Shown here one piece after another: positions 33,795 through 41,551 of a DNA stretch of 41,551 bases. The stretch is taken from contig JAJTEZ010000020.1 in the NCBI GenBank assembly GCA_021298335.1, positions 1 through 41,551 of the forward strand. Direction: 5' to 3'. Both the position numbers and the translations under genes were made by a program. Numbering within the stretch: position 1 is the first letter of the stretch; each line of letters begins with the position of its first letter. The notes beneath the pieces were generated by a model. It saw only the letters and a list, made by a program, of their open reading frames with translations, was not told the DNA's origin and searched no databases. This stretch comes from Saprospiraceae bacterium. GTDB taxonomy: Bacteria; Bacteroidota; Bacteroidia; Chitinophagales; Saprospiraceae.

Positions 33795-34792
33795 ATTCAA
33801 CAGGAAGGGAAACCATTCTGATTACAGGAGCCAATGGATTCATCGGGGGATTTTTAGTGGATGAAGCGTTGAAAAGAGGTTTCAGGGTGGTTTGTACTCT
33901 CCGGTCCTCCAGCCAGTCATCAGAACTGGAATCCCGAAATGTTACTCTGATCAGGACCGACTACTCACAACCGCAACAACTTGCAGACATTTTCATCACT
34001 GAAAAAGTAAAATATGTCATCCACAATGCAGGACTGACCAAGGCATCGTCACTGGCACAATATAACGAAGCGAATGTTACTTTGGTGCAGCATTTGATTG
34101 AAGGATGCCGTCTGGCAGGCTTACCCTTGCAGTCATTTGTCCAAATCAGCAGCCTCGCAGCTTACGGACCGGCTGATTTTCAGCATTCGGGGATTGTAAA
34201 GGAACAAAGCCCACCCCACCCTGTTACGGCGTATGGCAAAAGTAAGCTGGCAGGAGAGCAATGGTTACGTCAGCAGTCAGATATTCCGTGGATCATTCTC
34301 CGCCCCACCATTGTGTACGGACCCGGCGAAAAGGACCTGTATACAGTCTTCCGCATGATCAAAAACCACCTGGATGTGAGACCTGGCCTGGTGCCTCCAA
34401 AACTCACCTTCATCTATGTAAAAGACCTGGCAAGGTGTGTCCTTGATGCAATGAGCCACGGACGCCGGCACTCAGGGTACTTTGTGACTGATGGCAATGT
34501 TTACCACGGCGATGCATTGAATGGGTTTATCAAAGAAAACCTGAATACCTGGGCCATTTCATTCCGAATTCCGGTTATGTTGATTTCTGCCCTCGCAGGA
34601 ATTTCTGAATGGTGGGCGCAAAAAAAGGGAACTTACCCTGCCTTAAACCGCGACAAAGTCAATGAAATTAAAGCAAAAAGCTGGGTATGCGTCATAGCTC
34701 CCCTTCACGAACTTGGATTTAAGTCGGAATATAATCTGTCAAAAGGCATCCGTGAAACGATTCAATGGTATAAAGCGAACAAATGGCTTTAA
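33791..34792 (+). CDS. extended SDR, candidate ceramide reductase (CerR-like)
   Basis: This is an extended short-chain dehydrogenase/reductase of 333 residues. It has the NAD(P) loop ITGANGFIGGFLVDEAL, the SSLAAYGPA block and an intact catalytic YGKSK. It reads like the sterol/dihydroflavonol-type epimerase group. In the Caulobacter ceramide pathway CerR is such an SDR and reduces the 3-keto group after acylation; position directly behind the acyltransferase and in front of a lipid kinase supports that role here. The start codon overlaps the previous stop by 4 bases. The last 10 bases overlap the next gene, so the genes are translationally coupled. Other substrates of SDRs cannot be excluded. 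Confidence 0.82.
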   Translation: MNSTGRETILITGANGFIGGFLVDEALKRGFRVVCTLRSSSQSSELESRNVTLIRTDYSQPQQLADIFITEKVKYVIHNAGLTKASSLAQYNEANVTLVQHLIEGCRLAGLPLQSFVQISSLAAYGPADFQHSGIVKEQSPPHPVTAYGKSKLAGEQWLRQQSDIPWIILRPTIVYGPGEKDLYTVFRMIKNHLDVRPGLVPPKLTFIYVKDLARCVLDAMSHGRRHSGYFVTDGNVYHGDALNGFIKENLNTWAISFRIPVMLISALAGISEWWAQKKGTYPALNRDKVNEIKAKSWVCVIAPLHELGFKSEYNLSKGIRETIQWYKANKWL

Positions 34793-35754
34793 TGAATGAT
34801 GCTGCTGTGACTCCGGAAAAGGAGGAGGAAGTAAAAAAACATCTGGTTTTTGTGGCAAATCCGTTTTCGGGTACCCGAAAAAAAAATAATTTGAGTGAAG
34901 TCATTGAAAAATTTCTGGACCACACTATCTATACATACGAGGTGAAATTTACTCAGGCTCCAGGCCATGCGACACTTCTTGCATCTGAGGCTGCTAATCA
35001 TGCAGCGTTTGCAGTCATAGCGGTTGGGGGCGATGGCACTATCAATGAGGTGGCAGGTGGCCTGCTTGGTACTGAGACAGCGCTGGGGCTCCTGCCCTAT
35101 GGTTCAGGAAACGGTTTTGCGTATCACCTGGGAATCCGAAGAAGCATTCAGAAGGCTTTTGAAGTCATAAACCGAGGCCACAGCCAATGGATTGATACGG
35201 CAACGGCAAATGGAAAGCTTTTCTTGAACGTTGCAGGACTTGGACTGGATGCAACCGTAGCTTATAAAACAAAATTTAAATCACGAAGAGGATTTCTCCC
35301 CTATTTTCTCCAAACCATTAGAGAAAGTATTGGCTTCAAATATATGGATTTGAGGATTGAATGCCCTCAGGGCTTCACCCAAGGAACCACCAGTGAAACA
35401 TCGGATGTTCAATGCAAAAATTGGCATGGAAGCTATGCCATGGCAGTAATTGCAAATGGATCAGTGTATGGATATGGCTTCTATATTGCCCCGGCAGCGA
35501 AACTCAGTGACGGCTTGTTTGATGTACTTCTGGTAAAGAAAGTACCTGTATTTCGTTATGTTTTGCTGGCTACCCGAATGCTGAACCGATCATTTCATCA
35601 AAGTCCAATCGTTGAATATTTCCGTACGCCGGAAATTCGAATAGAAATCGTTCATCCAGAATACGCACATTTGGATGGTGAGGGATATCCCGCAGAATCA
35701 TCCACCGATTACAAAATCAGCAAAGCATCAATGCGAATTTTATCTTATGGCTAG
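34783..35754 (+). CDS. YegS/DAG-kinase family lipid kinase, candidate ceramide kinase
   Basis: This is a diacylglycerol-kinase-catalytic domain protein of 323 residues in the YegS/BmrU class. The nucleotide site GGDGTINEVAGGL and the GSGNGFAYHLGI loop are intact, and the C-terminal beta-sandwich domain ends with HLDGEGYPAE, which holds the usual acidic residue. The family phosphorylates lipids such as diacylglycerol, sphingoid bases or ceramide. Coming fourth after Spt, GNAT and SDR, ceramide or sphingoid-base phosphorylation is the natural guess. The ATG at 34783 overlaps the SDR; an in-frame ATG at 34792 forms a TAATG junction and is an equally good start. Confidence 0.87.
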   Translation: MALMNDAAVTPEKEEEVKKHLVFVANPFSGTRKKNNLSEVIEKFLDHTIYTYEVKFTQAPGHATLLASEAANHAAFAVIAVGGDGTINEVAGGLLGTETALGLLPYGSGNGFAYHLGIRRSIQKAFEVINRGHSQWIDTATANGKLFLNVAGLGLDATVAYKTKFKSRRGFLPYFLQTIRESIGFKYMDLRIECPQGFTQGTTSETSDVQCKNWHGSYAMAVIANGSVYGYGFYIAPAAKLSDGLFDVLLVKKVPVFRYVLLATRMLNRSFHQSPIVEYFRTPEIRIEIVHPEYAHLDGEGYPAESSTDYKISKASMRILSYG

Positions 35755-36631
35755 TTATTTCATACTCATTACCTGTATTTTGCTGAATGCACTGATAGGT
35801 GTAGTATTCAAACTGTTTACCAAATATAAAATTGACCCGCTTCCGGCAATTACAATCAACTATTTTGTGTGCTTTGGAACGGCAGCCGTGGTCATGGGTA
35901 AAAATCCGATACCGGCGGGGCTAATGCAAACAACCTGGTTACCCTATGCAATCCTGATGGGATTGCTGTTTATTCTGATTTTTAATCTGGTAGCCTTGAC
36001 TGTACATCATTTTGGAGTGGTTATAGGTACTATTTTCCAAAAAATGTCACTGGTAGCCCCTACGTTGCTAGGGATAGTATTTTTCGGTGAGTCTTCTGGA
36101 TGGCTGAAATGGGCCGGCATTGCCCTGGCCATCCTTGCCATCACATTACTGAGTCTGCAGAAGAAGGCAGGCGCTGAGCAACAATCCACTAAATCTGGCT
36201 TGGTCTGGCTTTTCCCATTACTAACCTTTGCCGGTTCCTGCCTGATAGATTCCGGCTTATTTTTGATTGAACATTACAAACTGGCATCCAGTTCTGACGC
36301 TTCTTTTATTGCCACGCTTTTTCTCACTGCGGGTTTTACCGGTATGCTTGTGCAGGCGTTTCGCCCTGCTAAACTTGCCAGCTTAGTACATAAAAAAAAT
36401 GTGATCGCTGGTGTTGCATTAGGTATTCCAAACTTTTTTTCCATCCACCTGATTCTTGTGGCGTTGCACCACGGATGGGAAGGATCTCAATTGTTTCCCA
36501 TCAACAATACCGGGGTATTACTTGCTTCCGTAGCTATTGGAACACTGGTGTTTCATGAAAAGCTGCACTGGTTAAAAATCGCAGGTATCGGTGTGGCTAT
36601 CCTCTCGATATTATTGATCGCATATTCCTGA
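35747..36631 (+). CDS. EamA (DMT superfamily) transporter
   Basis: This is a polytopic inner-membrane protein of 294 residues with about ten transmembrane helices in two EamA repeats (helices from FILITCILLNALIGVVF; second repeat from LVWLFPLLTFAGSCLIDS). DMT transporters export or import small metabolites; the substrate is not readable. The ATG at 35747 overlaps the stop of the kinase gene by 8 bases, so it is coupled to the ceramide-type genes. YigZ follows after 5 bases. The frame is open to 35675 inside the kinase gene but those codons have no function. Confidence 0.88.
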   Translation: MASYFILITCILLNALIGVVFKLFTKYKIDPLPAITINYFVCFGTAAVVMGKNPIPAGLMQTTWLPYAILMGLLFILIFNLVALTVHHFGVVIGTIFQKMSLVAPTLLGIVFFGESSGWLKWAGIALAILAITLLSLQKKAGAEQQSTKSGLVWLFPLLTFAGSCLIDSGLFLIEHYKLASSSDASFIATLFLTAGFTGMLVQAFRPAKLASLVHKKNVIAGVALGIPNFFSIHLILVALHHGWEGSQLFPINNTGVLLASVAIGTLVFHEKLHWLKIAGIGVAILSILLIAYS

Positions 36632-36636
36632 CTTTC

Positions 36637-37293
36637 ATGTCGGCTACCTTTCAAACGATAGCAGGGCAGACAGTCTGTGAATTGAAAGAAAAAGGTTCAA
36701 GATTTTTTGGCATAGCTGTTCCATTTTCCCATGAAAAGGAGTTGTCAGAAATACTAACTGTTCTCAAAGACACCTATCCTAAAGCCAGCCACTATTGTTT
36801 TGCATATAGAATTGGAGTGGATGGGACTAAATTTCGGGTGAATGACGACGGGGAGCCTTCTGGTTCTGCAGGCAGGCCTATTTTAGGAGCCATCGACAGC
36901 GCAGGGCTGACAAACGTTCTGGTGGTGATTGTGCGATATTTCGGAGGTACAAAACTAGGAATTCCAGGCCTGATCCAGGCGTATAAGGAAACGGGGCGTT
37001 TGGTACTTACTCAGGCAGAAAAAGTCACTAAGGAATTTAAAATTGGGCTATCCATGCGGTTTAGCTACCAGAGAATGGGAGAAATCATGGGAGTATTGAA
37101 GGAACTTCATATTGAAATTCAGCGCAAAGATTTCAACAGCGATTGCCACGTTGTCTGTAGCTTACCATTGAAACAACATACAGAGCTCGTAACAAGTATC
37201 AAAGCAGCCATTCTCGGATGGACAGCTGACAGGGTGAATGAGTCTACTGAGGTGGCCGACTGCTCTTTTGAACTACTCGATATCAGCTTTTAA
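36637..37293 (+). CDS. YigZ/IMPACT family protein
   Basis: This is a 218-residue member of the UPF0029/IMPACT family. The N-terminal domain has the family signature FRVNDDGEPSGSAGRPIL and VIVRYFGGTKLGIPGL at about residues 65-115. A C-terminal ferredoxin-like domain (DUF1949) follows. The eukaryotic IMPACT protein regulates the GCN2 kinase; the bacterial function is unclear, and some resemblance to elongation-factor domains suggests a translation role. It ends the operon. Its end faces the end of the OmpH-like gene with only 9 bases between and no hairpin. Confidence 0.9.
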   Translation: MSATFQTIAGQTVCELKEKGSRFFGIAVPFSHEKELSEILTVLKDTYPKASHYCFAYRIGVDGTKFRVNDDGEPSGSAGRPILGAIDSAGLTNVLVVIVRYFGGTKLGIPGLIQAYKETGRLVLTQAEKVTKEFKIGLSMRFSYQRMGEIMGVLKELHIEIQRKDFNSDCHVVCSLPLKQHTELVTSIKAAILGWTADRVNESTEVADCSFELLDISF

Positions 37294-37302
37294 TTTATAA
37301 AT

Positions 37303-37917
37303 TTACTTTTTGCCAGCAGCGTACTCTTCATTCAACGTCTGGATGGTTTCCACTGTGATATCCAGGGCTGAATTTCCATACATGACGCTCCCTCCGGCAC
37401 CTTTCATCAAGACCATGTCATATTGTTTCTCCTTTGCAATTTTTGCAAGGTACTCGTCAATTTTCTTCTGAATATCCTTTTGGGTCTCCTGAAGTTTTTT
37501 ATCGAGATCCATAGCAGCATTATCGCGCTGTTTCATAAGAGATTCTTCTTCCCGAGCCAGATTTTGCTGCTGTTGGCCATACTTCTCTTCCATCTTGCGC
37601 AATTCCACCGGAGCTATCTTATCGGCATTTTGCTGGATTTGAGCTAAATCCTGCTGAAATTTACCCACACGCCGCTGGAAAGCTTCAATTTTTCCTGCAA
37701 GAGCTTGTTCGGCGGTCTTTGACTGCCCTTCCAGTTCTGCTTTCCGTTCCTTGTAGAGATCGTATTTACTGATGAGCGTGTCAATATCAATGTACACGAC
37801 TTTCAGAGATGAAGAAGATGCGGCACCGGTATTGGCAGGTGCTCCAGCTTGTTTGCATGCTGTGAAAGCGACAAGTAAAAAGAATCCAGGAAGAACGTTT
37901 TTGAAGAATTGTGACAT
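37303..37917 (-). CDS. OmpH/Skp-like periplasmic chaperone, lipoprotein form
   Basis: This is a 204-residue OmpH/Skp family protein that would hold unfolded outer-membrane proteins in the periplasm. Residues 1-21 look like a lipoprotein signal ending at LVAFTAC. After a Gly/Ala/Ser linker the core begins with VVYIDIDTLISKY, a long charged coiled coil of about residues 55-165 (Glu/Lys/Gln-rich), and ends with KEKQYDMVLMKG and NSALDITVETIQTLNEEY. The pattern is the usual Bacteroidota Skp. It is monocistronic, with the promoter at 37938-37970. Confidence 0.87.
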   Translation of the reverse strand: MSQFFKNVLPGFFLLVAFTACKQAGAPANTGAASSSSLKVVYIDIDTLISKYDLYKERKAELEGQSKTAEQALAGKIEAFQRRVGKFQQDLAQIQQNADKIAPVELRKMEEKYGQQQQNLAREEESLMKQRDNAAMDLDKKLQETQKDIQKKIDEYLAKIAKEKQYDMVLMKGAGGSVMYGNSALDITVETIQTLNEEYAAGKK

Positions 37918-37937
37918 AAGAATTTAACTTTATTCAG

Positions 37938-37970
37938 CAAATGTAACAAAAATTATAAAAGGAACTTCAA
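37938..37970 (-). promoter_or_regulatory. promoter of the OmpH-like gene
   Basis: TTG at 37968-37970, 22 bases spacing, then TACATTTG at 37938-37945 on the minus strand, 20 bases before the ATG at 37917. Good match to the -7 consensus, spacing slightly long. Confidence 0.6.
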
Positions 37971-38005
37971 CTGTGAGATAAATGTGTTAACGGAAAAGAT
38001 GGAAC

Positions 38006-40841
38006 TTAATCCAGTAAATCATCAAGTTCGTCATCAGATAGTGAAGAGAGTTCCTCCACCTCGATCAAATCATCCGAAAGCTGGGACTTCCTCTGCTGCA
38101 GGGAAAGGATTTTTTCTTCAATGGTGCCCGCAGAAATAAAACGCAAAACAAAAACGTTTCTGCTTTGTCCTATCCTGTGTGCCCGGGCGATAGCCTGCTT
38201 TTCAGCAAAAGGATTCCACCAGGGATCCAAAATCAATACGTAATCAGCTGCTGTGAGATTCAAGCCTGTTCCGCCCGCTTTGACTGACAGTAAAAATACA
38301 CTCACCTGATCTTCTTCCTGAAAGCGCTTGACCGACAGATCTCTTTCAGCAGGAGACATGGCACCGGTGAGCATGACGTAACTGATGCCCGTAGAGTCCA
38401 TCCATTCAGCATACAAATTCAAATGGGCAACAAACGAAGAAAACACCAGCACCTTATGATCTGCCCGCGTGATGGAAAGGATGGTCTCCTTTACCTCTTC
38501 AAATTTTCCTGAATCACCCGCGTATTCCCCTTCACAAAGTACGGGGTGATTGGCAATCTGCCGTAGTCGCATGAGCGCCGACAGCACATGAAATCGATAT
38601 TGTCCGGATTGTTTGTTGATTCCCAAAAGGTGATTTCTTGCCGCAGATTTTTCTGTCTGAAAAATACGGGCCTGTTCCTCCGACATTTCCACATAGCGTA
38701 CTTCTTCCGTCAAATGCCTCCTCGTCTTTTTCTTTCTCAATAGGCAGTTGAAAATTCCGACGAAAGAAATCATAGGGTCCCAGAATCGAGGGGTTGATAA
38801 ACTCCATTTGGGCCCATAGGTCGGCCAGTGAGTTTTCAATCGGCGTACCGCTAAGCGAAATCTTATGGGCTGACTGAATTTGTAGCAATTTCTGAAAAGA
38901 CTGTGAGTTTTTGTTACGAATGGCCTGACTTTCATCCAGAATGAGGTAGGTAAATACCAGTTTTGACAACATCTGAATATCTGCCATGGCAGTCTGATAC
39001 GTAGTCAAAACAATGTCATATGCCGGTATCGAGGAAGCTACTTTTTTCCGGTCAGTCCCCCTGTACACCAGGACCTGGAGAGAAGGAGCATATTTTCGAC
39101 ATTCGTTTCGCCAGTTGGTCACTAAAGACGCAGGAACCACAACCAGTGCAGCCAGAGCTGTACGGCCTGTCTGTATGACTTCGCCAAATAAGTCCAGTTG
39201 TACACCCGCTTTTGGAAGAGTAGTAGAAGTCTGCAACTGATTTTTTGTATCTAAAAGCACCGCGATGGTTTGCAGGGTCTTACCCAGTCCCATATCATCA
39301 GCAAGGCACGCTCCAAGACCCTGCGTTCTGTGCGTGCGAAGCCACTTCACACCCTCCTCCTGATAAGGACGAAGTATTGCCTTCAACAGTGACAACTCCA
39401 AAGGTTGATCATTCTCAGAATGTGAACTCTCGCCCGCATCCCAGGTAAAACCCTGGCTTTCCAGTAGCGGAAAATGTAGCTTTGAAATCCGCCAGGTATC
39501 GCTACTTTGCACAGCAAAAGACAGTACGGGCTCATAAATGGCAAAATATTCTTCAGGAATGATCACCCATTTGCCATCTTCTACCGGGAAAAACGGATTG
39601 CGGTTACGGATATAAGGCAAAATCTGGACTAGTGGAAACGTCAAATCTCCAATTTCAACCAGTCCCTGTAAATCAAACCAGTCGCCATCAAAGGTGATAT
39701 CTGGCCGTATGGTCAACGATTCCGGAATAATCTCCCTGCCATCAATATCAGGAAACTGTAATGTAAAGTGATTTCGGAGGTCCCTGGCACGTCGGCTTGC
39801 CCATTCCAGTGTCGAATAGACCGTCTCACCATAACAATACCTGCCATGACCATCCGATTCCGAATCCAGTTGCTGAAGAATTTCTGCATATCGTTCTTCT
39901 TCCTCTGCATTGCGGCAAAATTCATGAATCTGAATTTCTCCACCTTCATTGAAATAAATCCTGTTTTTTCTACTTGATTTTTCTGAAGAGGCAAATGTTG
40001 CTCCTCCGTAGTGAAACATGATTTCAGCCAGATAGCGATTTTTGAAAAAGTCGAAGAAAAAGGAAAGCACAACACGCTGTAGACTGCTGTAAGATTGAAT
40101 CTGAAATCCTTCTGCCTCAATCTGTGCTTTTCCCATCACTTCTTTGATAAAACCGGAAAAATAGTCTTTGGAAATCCTGTCAGGAATGAAGATAGATTTC
40201 TTTGTTAAGAATGGTTTTATTTTGGCTGAATTGAGACCTTCCACTGAAAAAACATGATTGTCTAAGAGTATCACAGATGGCTGGTCTGCGAGGATCAACA
40301 CCCGATGTGCTGAAGGACTAATTTTCTCATCCTGCGCAAGTAAATGCAGCGAGTATTGAATACCAGTTTGTGATTTTACAAATTGAAGGTGAGGTATCAA
40401 TTCGTCCTGCCCAAAATATAATGCAACATCACAAGCCTTGATTTGCCGTTTCAAATTGAGGCAAATAGTAACTTCATGCTTCTTACAAATTTGTAAAAAA
40501 CGTGTCATACGCCTGTCAATTACCGCCTGGATTGTTTTTGAAATTCGGGTATCTCCAAAGAGAGAAGTAAGCGTCTCCTTTTTCTTTTTATTCCGATTCA
40601 GGGACTCTTCGATTGCAGCAGGTTGTAATTCTTCGCAAAACTGGAGCAACTGCGCATGAATTTCAATTTGAAAATCAGGAATATACGTTGACAATGTATC
40701 AAGCCTGGCAGACGCTTGAATGTATGCAGGCCTTTCCTGTGCATCCAGGTTGACCAGGAACGCTGTAGGGTATATGAAGGGGACTCCCTCCTGAGAACAA
40801 AGAGAATAGACAATTTTGTAGGCAGCCGGATGCTCGCTCAT
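38006..40841 (-). pseudogene. SNF2-family DEAD/DEAH-like helicase, frameshifted by an internal deletion
   Basis: This is a Swi2/Snf2-type ATPase that would act on DNA or nucleoprotein. The 40841 frame holds an N-terminal region of about 480 residues without clear domain, then the first RecA-like half: LRPYQEEGVKWL, Walker A ADDMGLGKT at about residue 515, LILDESQAIRN at about 635, and SGTPIENSLADLWAQMEF. It goes off frame after KEKDEEA at about 38720. The second half continues in another frame to 38006: LTEEVRYVEMSEEQ, LMRLRQIANHPVLC, VLVFSSFVAHLN, LSVKAGGTGLNLT and RAHRIGQSR. In relatives about 26 residues stand between DEEA and LTEE, including the conserved P-F-I-L-R-R-T-K block; they are absent. 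So a deletion of roughly 75-80 bases, not a multiple of three, has disabled the gene. Confidence 0.88.
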
Positions 40842-40871
40842 GGACTGATTCTGTCACTTGTAAAAAAACGG

Positions 40872-40879
40872 CAAAAATA
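40872..40879 (-). promoter_or_regulatory. putative -7 element for the SNF2 gene
   Basis: TATTTTTG on the minus strand, 30 bases before the ATG at 40841. A TTTG at 40894-40897 is nearer than the usual -33 distance, so the upstream part is unclear. Confidence 0.4.
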
Positions 40880-41010
40880 GAAATTCTGAACTTCAAAAAA
40901 AGGAAATTCAAAATCAGATTCCAATTTTCAGCATCATCTATAACCAAAGAAATGATCGCTAAAAACAAGAAGTCAATAACATTTTTAAAAAAAATCTGTA
41001 GGAAAAGGTT

Positions 41011-41018
41011 TAATTTTG
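41011..41018 (+). promoter_or_regulatory. putative -7 element for the threonine dehydrogenase gene
   Basis: TAATTTTG, 23 bases before the ATG at 41042. The -33 region is only T-rich (around 40982-40987). Confidence 0.45.
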
Positions 41019-41041
41019 ACCCAAGACCCAAACCAAAACAG

Positions 41042-41551
41042 ATGAGCCACCAAATGATCCTGATTACCGGAGCGAATGGGCAGATTGGCCGGGTCCTTGC
41101 GGAAAGTTTACGCAAGGAATATGGTGCCCAACATGTGTTATGTACAGATATTACACCATCTCAAAAACAACATGAGAGCTCTGGTGAGATAGCAGATGAT
41201 GGCCCTTTTGAAATTCTTAATGTGCAGGACTCAGACAAACTGAATGAACTGCTAAGCCGGTACAAAGTGACACAGATTTATCACTTGGCAGCGATACTTT
41301 CTGCGAGCGGGGAAGCAGATCCCATGCGCACCTGGAATATAAATTTCAACAGCTTTATCAGTTTGCTGGAAGCTGCTCGAAAACACAGCATTGAGAAGAT
41401 TTTTTTTCCGAGCACCATTGCTGTATTTGGGGGCACAACACCTCGGATTCAAACTCCCCAGGCGAGTCCTCTCTTACCTGAGACCGTCTACGGCATCAGC
41501 AAGGCCACAGGAGAGATGTGGTGTCATTATTACCATAAAAGGTATGGCCTC
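41042..41551 (+). CDS. L-threonine 3-dehydrogenase, SDR type, cut by the window end
   Basis: The first 170 codons of an NAD-dependent SDR of the UDP-galactose-epimerase-like threonine dehydrogenase group, which oxidises threonine to 2-amino-3-ketobutyrate. The NAD loop ITGANGQIGRVLAESL is at residues 8-23. The diagnostic segment FPSTIAVFGGTTPRIQTP at about 125-142 and the catalytic YGISKATGE, then MWCHYYHKRYGL, identify the group. The frame is open at the window end. The enzyme's usual partner, glycine C-acetyltransferase, is not in the window: the related spt gene at 31392 has different motifs. Confidence 0.88.
   Translation, partial: MSHQMILITGANGQIGRVLAESLRKEYGAQHVLCTDITPSQKQHESSGEIADDGPFEILNVQDSDKLNELLSRYKVTQIYHLAAILSASGEADPMRTWNINFNSFISLLEAARKHSIEKIFFPSTIAVFGGTTPRIQTPQASPLLPETVYGISKATGEMWCHYYHKRYGL

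Noticed and set aside
1-41551. tRNA, rRNA, CRISPR array, transposase, phage genes, restriction or defence systems
   Set aside because: I looked for typical motifs and repeats on both strands and saw none.

Overview
The window looks like a chromosomal segment of a Bacteroidota bacterium, probably from or near the Saprospirales. The evidence is two proteins with type IX secretion (T9SS) C-terminal sorting domains, one of them a giant cysteine-rich surface protein; an LptD-like protein and lipoproteins of Bacteroidota style; a serine palmitoyltransferase; and a recurring Bacteroidota-type -7 promoter element (TAnnTTTG) in front of at least ten genes. I see no rRNA, tRNA, CRISPR array, phage or insertion sequence.

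Layout. 1-6.5 kb: pyruvate dehydrogenase E1 beta, then envelope genes (an MCE/MlaD-like protein, an N-acetylmuramoyl-L-alanine amidase and a divergent LptD-like protein). 6.6-9.8 kb: a secreted DUF1501/DUF1800 pair. 9.9-14.8 kb: a surface-polysaccharide group (WecB-type epimerase, GT4 glycosyltransferase, large YfhO membrane protein). 14.9-20.6 kb: a minus-strand run with a sirtuin, an NAD(P)HX-repair gene with an in-frame stop, an S4 RNA-binding protein, a broken PPK2, DUF58, thioredoxin and a broken ZIP transporter. 20.8-22.0 kb: the RarA ATPase. 22.1-27.7 kb: the giant T9SS/dockerin protein, frameshifted before its C-terminus. 28.3-30.3 kb: a HAD phosphatase, a DUF1080 protein and an unknown lipoprotein. 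30.4-31.2 kb: a UDP-glucuronate decarboxylase-like gene lacking its active-site segment. 31.4-37.3 kb: serine palmitoyltransferase followed by a tight plus-strand operon (GNAT, SDR, YegS-type lipid kinase, EamA transporter, YigZ). 37.3-41.5 kb: an OmpH-like chaperone, a frameshifted SNF2 helicase and the start of threonine dehydrogenase.

Two things stand out. First, Spt, a GNAT-fold acyltransferase, an NAD-dependent SDR and a lipid kinase lie in biochemical order at 31.4-35.8 kb. These are the enzyme classes of the bacterial ceramide pathway known from Caulobacter (Spt, bCerS, CerR, ceramide kinase), so this is a candidate complete ceramide and ceramide-phosphate locus, with an EamA transporter attached. 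Second, six genes carry lesions: one plain nonsense codon, and five genes that lack a short internal segment (one of these five also has a nonsense codon). In at least two cases the missing segment contains conserved or catalytic residues. This could be real gene decay or a systematic assembly artefact, and the sequence alone cannot decide.
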